NCBI GenBank assembly: GCA_934589835.1
Contig: CAKTOK010000024.1
Location: forward strand, 1 to 25,054
DNA: 25,054 bases
Direction: 5' to 3'
Source: an uncultured Oscillospiraceae bacterium
Lineage (GTDB): Bacteria; Bacillota; Clostridia; Oscillospirales; Oscillospiraceae
Positions within the stretch are counted from its first letter, which is position 1. Each line of letters begins with the position of its first letter. The notes under the pieces are model-generated. The model saw nothing but the letters and a program-made list of their open reading frames with translations. It was not told the DNA's origin and made no database searches. Position numbers and translations under genes: made by a program. Shown here piece by piece: positions 20,377 to 25,054 of the stretch.

Positions 20377-22785
20377 TCAGACCTTGGCGTTGAGCTTGGT
20401 GGCCTCCTTGTAGGGGCGGACCAGCAGATAGATCAGACCGGCCAGCAGAATGACGGCCACGATCACGCCGAGGATATTGGCGTTGCCGGTGAACAGGCTG
20501 CCGAACTGGTTGATCATCAGGGCGATGACATAGGCAAAGCCGCACTGATAGCCGATGGCGAACCAGGTCCACTTGGCGTTGTTCATCTCACGCTTGATGG
20601 CGCCGATCGCCGCGAAGCAGGGGGCGCACAGCAGGTTGAAGACCAGGAAGCTGTAAGCGGTGATGCCGGTGAACGCTGCAGCCATGGCGTCATACACGCT
20701 GCCGTCGCCGCCGCCGTACAGCACGCCCAGCGTACCGACGATGTTCTCCTTGGCCACCAGACCGGTGATGGAAGCCACCACGGCCTGCCAGTTGCCCCAG
20801 CCCAGAGGCGCAAAGAGCCAATCAATGGCGCCGCCGATGGCAGCCAGAATGGAGCAATCGATCTGCTCGTCAGAGAGCATCTGGAACTGGCCGTCCACCC
20901 AGCCGAAGTAGCTGGTAAACCACACGAAGATGGTGGACAGGAGGATGATGGTGCCGGCCTTCTTGATGAAGGACCAGCCGCGCTCCCACATGGAGCGAAG
21001 CACGTTGCCCAGCGTGGGCCAGTGGTAAGCGGGCAGCTCCATGACGAAGGGAGCGGGATCGCCCGCGAACATCTTGGTCTTCTTCAGCATGATGCCGGAG
21101 ATGATGATGGCGGCCATGCCGATGAAGTAGGCAGAGGTAGACACCCATGCGCTGCCGCCGAAGATGGCGCCGGCGATCATGGCGATGAAGGGCACCTTGG
21201 CGCCGCAGGGAATGAATGTCGTGGTCATGATGGTCATGCGGCGGTCGCGCTCATTCTCGATGGTGCGGGACGCCATAACGCCGGGGATACCGCAGCCGGT
21301 GCCGATCAGCATGGGAATGAAGCTCTTGCCGGACAGGCCGAACTTGCGGAAGATACGGTCCAGCACGAAGGCGATACGGGCCATGTAGCCGCAGGCCTCC
21401 AGGAAAGCCAGCATCAGGAACAGCACCAGCATCTGGGGCACGAAGCCCAGCACGGCGCCGACACCGGCCACGATACCGTCAAGGATCAGGCCGCTCAGCC
21501 ACTCCGCCGCACCGGCGGACTCCAGCGCGTTGCCGATCAGAACGGGAATGCCCGGGACCCACACGCCGTAGTCGGCGGGATCCGGCTCATCGCCGATCTC
21601 ATCCAGCGTGGCCTTGGCCGCCTCATAGTCGGCCAGCGTAGCGGTCTCCGTCTCAACGGCCAGCGTCTCCTCGTCCTCCACGTCGTAGGTGAAGGTACCA
21701 TCGGCAGCCAGCCCGCCGTTCTCCTCGATATACGCCTCATAGCCGTCCACGATCAGGGACGCATCGCCATAGGCCTCCGCCACCTCGTTGTACTCGCCGG
21801 AGCCGATGCCCAGCAGATGCCAGCCATCGCCGAACACGCCGTCGTTGGCCCAGTCGGTAGCAGGTGCGCCTACGCCCACCATAGCGACCCAGTACACAAT
21901 GAACATGACCAGCGCAAAGATGGGCAGGCCCAGCCAACGGTTGGTCACCACGCGGTCGATCTTATCGGACGCACTCAGCTCGCCCTTGGCCTTCTTCTGC
22001 TTGTAGCAGCCCTTGATGATCTGGGCAATGTACACATAGCGCTCGTTGGTGATGATGCTCTCTGCATCATCGTCCAGCTCCTTCTCGGCGGCCTTGATGT
22101 CCTCCTCGATGTGGCCCATCACGGTGGCGTCGATCTTCAGCTGCTCCAGCACCTTGTCATCACGCTCAAAGATCTTGATGGCGTACCAGCGCTGCTGCTC
22201 CTCGGGCATCTGATGTACCGCGGCCTCCTCGATGTGGGCGATGGCGTGCTCCACGGGGCCGGAGAAGGTGTGCATGGGAACGGTCTTCGTGCCGGCCGCA
22301 GCCGCCACGGCGGCCTCAGCGGCCTCCATCACGCCGTCGCCCTTCAGGGCGGAGATCTCCACCACCTTGCAGCCCAGCTCGCGGCTGAGCTCCGCCACGT
22401 TGATCTGGTCGCCGTTCTTGCGGACCACGTCCATCATGTTGATGGCGATGACAACAGGAATGCCCAGCTCGGTCAGCTGGGTGGTCAGATACAGGTTGCG
22501 CTCCAGGTTGGTGCCGTCGATGATATTCAGGATGGCATCGGGCCGCTCGTTGATCAGATAGTTACGGGCCACCACCTCTTCCAGCGTGTAGGGGGACAGA
22601 GAGTAGATGCCGGGCAGGTCCATGATGACCACGTCCTCATGCTTCTTCAGACGGCCCTCTTTCTTCTCCACAGTAACGCCGGGCCAGTTGCCCACAAACT
22701 GATTGGAGCCGGTCAGCGCGTTAAACAGTGTGGTCTTACCGCAGTTGGGGTTGCCCGCCAGCGCGATCTTGATTTGTTTTTCCAT
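20377..22785 (-). CDS. feoB: Ferrous iron transport protein B
   Basis: An 802-residue Fe(II) transporter with an N-terminal GTPase and a membrane domain. G1 is G-N-P-N-C-G-K-T at 11-18, G3 D-L-P-G at 56-59, G4 N-M-M-D at 116-119 and G5 near S-A-L-K-G at 145-149. The membrane part has two gate-like repeats, including G-T-G-C-G-I-P-G and I-P-C-G-A-K-V-P. Between the first membrane helix (about 285-305) and the next (about 412 on) is an unusual acidic insert of some 90 residues (about 323-412). AAAGGAG lies 8 bases before the ATG. It follows two feoA-type genes, and a DtxR-like box lies just upstream (22801-22818). Confidence 0.96.
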   Translation of the reverse strand: MEKQIKIALAGNPNCGKTTLFNALTGSNQFVGNWPGVTVEKKEGRLKKHEDVVIMDLPGIYSLSPYTLEEVVARNYLINERPDAILNIIDGTNLERNLYLTTQLTELGIPVVIAINMMDVVRKNGDQINVAELSRELGCKVVEISALKGDGVMEAAEAAVAAAAGTKTVPMHTFSGPVEHAIAHIEEAAVHQMPEEQQRWYAIKIFERDDKVLEQLKIDATVMGHIEEDIKAAEKELDDDAESIITNERYVYIAQIIKGCYKQKKAKGELSASDKIDRVVTNRWLGLPIFALVMFIVYWVAMVGVGAPATDWANDGVFGDGWHLLGIGSGEYNEVAEAYGDASLIVDGYEAYIEENGGLAADGTFTYDVEDEETLAVETETATLADYEAAKATLDEIGDEPDPADYGVWVPGIPVLIGNALESAGAAEWLSGLILDGIVAGVGAVLGFVPQMLVLFLMLAFLEACGYMARIAFVLDRIFRKFGLSGKSFIPMLIGTGCGIPGVMASRTIENERDRRMTIMTTTFIPCGAKVPFIAMIAGAIFGGSAWVSTSAYFIGMAAIIISGIMLKKTKMFAGDPAPFVMELPAYHWPTLGNVLRSMWERGWSFIKKAGTIILLSTIFVWFTSYFGWVDGQFQMLSDEQIDCSILAAIGGAIDWLFAPLGWGNWQAVVASITGLVAKENIVGTLGVLYGGGDGSVYDAMAAAFTGITAYSFLVFNLLCAPCFAAIGAIKREMNNAKWTWFAIGYQCGFAYVIALMINQFGSLFTGNANILGVIVAVILLAGLIYLLVRPYKEATKLNAKV

Positions 22786-22800
22786 ATGTCTCTCCTTTCA

Positions 22801-22818
22801 GGTTAGTCTTGCTTAACC
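22801..22818. promoter_or_regulatory. DtxR-like box A, between feoA and feoB
   Basis: GGTTAG-TCTTGC-TTAACC, an inverted repeat with 6-bp arms (5 of 6 paired) and a 6-base spacer. It lies inside the operon, 16 bases upstream of feoB and next to its ribosome site. Most other copies lie upstream of the operon. Confidence 0.6.
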
Positions 22819-22834
22819 TCTATTCACAAAAAAA

Positions 22835-23056
22835 TCACTCAACCTCGATCATTTCGGTATCCGCCTTCCGCAGGCTCAGCTCGTAGCCGCGGACAGTGAC
22901 CTCCATGGGGTCGCCCAAAGGCGCCACCTTACGGACGTAGACCTCCACGCCTCTGGTGATGCCCATGTCCATGATGCGGCGCTTGACGGGGCCTTCGCCA
23001 TGGAGCTTCACGACCTTGGCTGTCTCGCCGATCTTCACTTCGCGCAAAGTTTTCAT
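22835..23056 (-). CDS. feoA: FeoA-family protein
   Basis: A 73-residue SH3-like cytosolic protein that supports FeoB. The pattern L-R-E-V-K-I-G-E-T-A-K-V-V-K-L, then K-R-R-I-M-D-M-G-I-T-R-G-V-E-V, then L-R-K-A-D is typical FeoA. I use the ATG at 23056, preceded by AAGGAGAG 9 bases upstream, because homology begins there. An alternative ATG at 23098 overlaps the stop of the preceding gene (ATGA) and would add 14 residues lacking family similarity. It is the second feoA-type gene in transcription order, followed by feoB. Confidence 0.9.
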   Translation of the reverse strand: MKTLREVKIGETAKVVKLHGEGPVKRRIMDMGITRGVEVYVRKVAPLGDPMEVTVRGYELSLRKADTEMIEVE

Positions 23057-23094
23057 TGTTGCTCTCTCCTTCTCTGTATTTCTAATTTGATTGC

Positions 23095-23307
23095 TCATAC
23101 CATGATCCTGCGGGCCATTTCCTCGCTGATGGCCACGCGGGCTTCCTTCACCTTGACGATGATGTTGCCCCCCATGGCGGCCACCACCGTGGCGGTCCCG
23201 CCGACCACAAAGCCCAGATCCTCCAGATGCTTCTTTACCTCGGGGGAACCGCCCACCTTACGGATCAGATTCTCGGTCCCCACATCAGCCAGTGCCAAAG
23301 GCATCAT
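23095..23307 (-). CDS. feoA: FeoA-family protein, first gene of the feo operon
   Basis: A 70-residue FeoA-domain protein (M-M-P-L-A-L-A-D-V-G start, then H-L-E-D-L-G-F-V-V-G-G-T-A-T-V-V and V-K-E-A-R-V-A-I-S-E-E). It differs clearly from its neighbour, so this is divergence into two roles, not recent duplication. GGAGGG lies 6 bases upstream of the first ATG. It is the first gene after the promoter at 23419-23447 and lies downstream of DtxR-like boxes B, C and D. Confidence 0.88.
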   Translation of the reverse strand: MMPLALADVGTENLIRKVGGSPEVKKHLEDLGFVVGGTATVVAAMGGNIIVKVKEARVAISEEMARRIMV

Positions 23308-23329
23308 GTCGCTCCCTCCGTGTCTCTCC

Positions 23330-23347
23330 GGTTAGTCATCGCTAACC
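23330..23347. promoter_or_regulatory. DtxR-like box B
   Basis: GGTTAG-TCATCG-CTAACC, a perfect 6-bp inverted repeat with a 6-base spacer, in the feo leader 22 bases upstream of the first feoA. Best match of the set. Confidence 0.7.
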
Positions 23348-23391
23348 TGTCTCTGAAAAAGAATGGCTGTCGCTGCCGCCGTCACGCAGGT

Positions 23392-23409
23392 GGTTAGTGC
23401 TCTCTAATC
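23392..23409. promoter_or_regulatory. DtxR-like box C
   Basis: GGTTAG-TGCTCT-CTAATC, arms matching at 5 of 6 positions. It lies directly downstream of the predicted feo transcription start, a repressing position. Confidence 0.6.
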
Positions 23410-23418
23410 AACGGAGAT

Positions 23419-23436
23419 AGTTTAGTCCCTCTAACC
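23419..23436. promoter_or_regulatory. DtxR-like box D, over the feo promoter
   Basis: GTTTAG-TCCCT-CTAACC (23420-23436), a weaker copy with a 5-base spacer. It covers the -10 and spacer of the feo promoter, so occupation would block polymerase. Confidence 0.45.
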
Positions 23437-23447
23437 CATTTTGTCAA
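23419..23447 (-). promoter_or_regulatory. Promoter of the feo operon
   Basis: On the minus strand a perfect TTGACA (23442-23447), a 17-base spacer and TAAACT (23419-23424). The leader to the first feoA is about 105 bases and contains boxes B and C. Confidence 0.7.
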
Positions 23448-23474
23448 GTGCTGTGTATCATTTTTTTTCGATGC

Positions 23475-23503
23475 TTGCAAATTTAGTTAAACCGTGTTAA
23501 TCT
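23475..23503 (+). promoter_or_regulatory. Promoter and DtxR-like box E of the dtxR-type gene
   Basis: TTGCAA (23475-23480), a 17-base spacer and TAATCT (23498-23503) form a fair promoter. AGTTAA-ACCGTG-TTAATC (23485-23502) overlaps it and follows the box pattern at reduced strength, which suggests autoregulation. Confidence 0.4.
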
Positions 23504-23536
23504 ACAAGTAATCTAAAATAAAAAGTTGGTGAACTT

Positions 23537-23905
23537 ATGCAGATTTTACGGGCCTCCGAGGACTATCTGGAGGCTATGCTGATGATGCAGAAGGAGCACG
23601 GCTATGTCCGCTCCATCGACATCGCGGAAAAGCTGGGCGTCACGAAGCCCAGCGTCACCTACGCCACCAAACGCCTGCGGGAAAATGGCTACATTACCAT
23701 GGACAAGGACGGCCTTATCACCCTGACGGAGCTGGGCATGGCCATCGCCGCCAATATGCTGGACCGTCACCAGACGCTGACCCGCTTTCTCATGGCGCTG
23801 GGGGTGGATCAGGAGACAGCCGAGGCCGATGCCTGCAAGATGGAGCACGACATCAGCCAGACCAGCTTTGAGGCCATCTGCCGCCACGCCCGCGAACACC
23901 TGTAA
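23537..23905 (+). CDS. Short DtxR/MntR-family metal-dependent repressor
   Basis: A 122-residue repressor. The winged helix (about 1-70) reads S-E-D-Y-L-E-A-M-L-M-M and I-D-I-A-E-K-L-G-V-T-K-P-S-V-T-Y-A-T-K-R-L. The dimer and metal region has D-R-H-Q-T-L and D-A-C-K-M-E-H-D-I-S. The Cys-x-x-Glu-His pattern corresponds to C102, E105 and H106 of DtxR, where manganese sensors such as MntR have Glu instead of Cys; this favours iron. The SH3-like domain of full-length DtxR is absent. The ribosome site is weak (GGTGA). It diverges from the feo operon, its probable target. A strong terminator follows. Confidence 0.88.
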   Translation: MQILRASEDYLEAMLMMQKEHGYVRSIDIAEKLGVTKPSVTYATKRLRENGYITMDKDGLITLTELGMAIAANMLDRHQTLTRFLMALGVDQETAEADACKMEHDISQTSFEAICRHAREHL

Positions 23906-23912
23906 GACGCAA

Positions 23913-23962
23913 GCAAAAAAGGCCACGCCCTTGCACTTCCGTACAAGGGCGTGGCTTTTTGC
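23913..23962. terminator. Bidirectional terminator between dtxR and the ABC permease
   Basis: 12-bp core arms (23922-23933 and 23944-23955), extended by A-rich and T-rich flanks (GCAAAAAAG and CTTTTTGC). It ends both convergent genes. Confidence 0.88.
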
Positions 23963-23964
23963 TC

Positions 23965-25054
23965 TCACAGAGCGGCAAACACCGCGCCGCCCTTCTTTTT
24001 CAGCCACAGAAACAGCATGGCGCACGCCAGCAGCGTGGCCGCCGCAAAGCAGCCCAGATAGCCCGCCGCTCCTATGTGCCGGCCTGCCAGCAAATAGCCG
24101 GACACCAGCAGCAGCGTATAGCCCCAGCCGCTGAACAGCGTGATGGCAACGCAGGCGCTCTGCTTGATAGGCGTGATCTCACTGGTCCATGTGAGGTTCG
24201 GCAGCTTCAGGCCCAAAAGCAGGCCGAGCAGAGCCAACAGCACCACTGCCAGCAGCGTCACCGCCGCCAGCAGCACTGCCGTCTCTGCCGTCATCGGGAA
24301 GGCTGCTATGATGCACAGCACGCACACCGCTGCCGGCGTCAGCGTCAGCAACAGCTGCATAGTCAGCTTGGCCCGCAGCACCTGCCACGGCGTCACCGGC
24401 AGCGACTGGGACAGCCACAGGCTCTTTCCCTCCAGCGAGACGGAGGGTGCGGTCATGTCGTTCATGGCGGCCAGCAGGCACACCGCCGCCGCCAGCAGCA
24501 CCGGCAGCATATCCGCCGCATCGCCGCCGAACACGCCGTTCAGTGCGGTCAGCAGCGCCCCACGCTTCCACAGCAGCGCCACAGCGGCAACGGGCATCAG
24601 CAGCGTCCCCATGCCGCAGTTGAGCATATAGTTGGGACTGGACGCGAACCGCCCCAGCTCCTTGGCCAACAGCGCTGCGGAGGCAGACCGCCTCACCGCC
24701 GCCTGCTCCCGGTACCTCCGGCGCTCCGCATAGCCCGTGGCGGTGGCGATCTTCAAAAAGCTGCGCCGCAGCAGCAGCCACAGCGCTGCAAACAGCCCCA
24801 GAATAACTGCCGACACCGCCAGCATCGCCGCGCCGTCGCCGATGCCTACGCGGCCCAACAGATACAGCGGGTACGCTGCGCCCCTGATCCGCGCGCCATA
24901 CACGGCGGCGTTGGCCAGCAGATCCTCTATGACTGCCTGCGCCTTGAAATAAAAGAAATAATAGCCGCCGATAAAGGCCAGCGAGACGAGGACGGTGACA
25001 AAGCTCTTGTGCTTCAGCTTCAGGCTGATCTTCGCCACCACCCAGCCCAGCGCG
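23965..25054 (-). CDS. ABC-2-type transporter permease, C-terminal part (cut by window edge)
   Basis: At least 362 residues of a polytopic membrane protein; the reading frame is open to the right edge, so the start is missing. Several hydrophobic helices are visible (for example I-G-G-Y-Y-F-F-Y-F near the start, and L-L-A-V-V-L-L-A-L-L-G-L-L-L-G-L-K-L in the last third). A cytosolic segment has S-A-A-L-L-A-K-E-L-G-R-F, followed by a loop with P-S-V-S-L-E-G-K-S-L-W and a later L-P-N-L-T-W-T-S-E. These resemble the large putative ABC exporter permeases of Firmicutes. The partner ATPase is probably encoded beyond the edge. Substrate unknown. Confidence 0.78.
   Translation of the reverse strand, partial: ALGWVVAKISLKLKHKSFVTVLVSLAFIGGYYFFYFKAQAVIEDLLANAAVYGARIRGAAYPLYLLGRVGIGDGAAMLAVSAVILGLFAALWLLLRRSFLKIATATGYAERRRYREQAAVRRSASAALLAKELGRFASSPNYMLNCGMGTLLMPVAAVALLWKRGALLTALNGVFGGDAADMLPVLLAAAVCLLAAMNDMTAPSVSLEGKSLWLSQSLPVTPWQVLRAKLTMQLLLTLTPAAVCVLCIIAAFPMTAETAVLLAAVTLLAVVLLALLGLLLGLKLPNLTWTSEITPIKQSACVAITLFSGWGYTLLLVSGYLLAGRHIGAAGYLGCFAAATLLACAMLFLWLKKKGGAVFAAL

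Noticed and set aside
20365..22806. 813-codon open frame on the plus strand opposite feoB
   Set aside because: It is the antisense of an obvious FeoB gene. Its product is rich in His, Gly, Asp and Gln with no recognisable domain, as expected of a shadow frame in GC-rich DNA.
1..25054. Mobile elements, prophage or CRISPR arrays
   Set aside because: No transposase, integrase, phage gene, terminal repeat pair or regularly spaced repeat was seen anywhere in the window.

Overview
The window looks like chromosome from a GC-rich, anaerobic, gut-type Firmicute (Clostridia, probably Oscillospiraceae). The basis is strong AGGAGG-type ribosome sites, GC-rich codon use, Clostridia-type gene neighbourhoods (selenium metabolism cluster, FeoA-FeoA-FeoB with a FeoB-associated Cys-rich protein, a short DtxR-family repressor) and AT-rich promoters in the gaps. 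This placement is inference from gene content. No insertion sequence, phage, CRISPR array or plasmid feature was seen. It reads as core or metabolic chromosome, rich in metal and trace-element handling.

Layout. 1-34: 5' half of a tRNA-Gly (minus), cut by the window edge. 145-1611: MATE efflux pump (minus). 1782-3598: FecCD-type permease and its ATPase (plus), without a binding protein next to them. 3604-4482: MBL-fold hydrolase (minus). 4590-9385: a divergent selenium-metabolism island. On the minus strand it has a class-V aminotransferase (cysteine desulfurase/selenocysteine lyase-like) followed by a LysR regulator. On the plus strand it has a YedE-type transporter, a TusA/YedF-type protein, a DUF3343 protein and SelD. 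A perfect inverted repeat lies in the AT-rich gap between the two arms. 9453-12504: a metal-resistance locus with a fused ArsR-AraC regulator (minus), divergent from a small HMA metallochaperone and a P1B-type ATPase. A promoter and palindromic operator are shared in the gap.

12652-13506: a DUF11 protein without a signal peptide. 13872-16138: an unrecognised 179-aa protein translationally coupled to a CstA-family transporter, preceded by a roughly 300-base AT-rich gap with a stem-loop-rich leader. 16293-17465: an iron/cobalamin-type substrate-binding lipoprotein, whose promoter closely resembles that of the permease operon 14 kb away. 17519-18397: LysR regulator (minus). 18617-19153: BioY biotin transporter (plus), overlapping tail-to-tail with a flavodoxin-fold reductase (minus, 19104-19724).

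19835-23307: a ferrous-iron uptake operon on the minus strand, in transcription order FeoA-like, FeoA, FeoB, FeoB-associated Cys-rich membrane protein, HMA protein. A short DtxR-family repressor (23537-23905) diverges from it. Five variably conserved copies of a GGTTAG-N6-CTAACC-type inverted repeat lie in the gaps of this locus and mark a probable iron-responsive regulon. 23965-25054: the C-terminal part of an ABC-2-type permease (minus), cut by the right edge.

The strongest leads for new biology are the selenium island with separately encoded carrier candidates, the ArsR-AraC fusion regulator, the unrecognised partner gene of CstA with its structured leader, and the set of DtxR-like boxes in the feo locus. 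All calls come from reading sequence and motifs; no database search was run.
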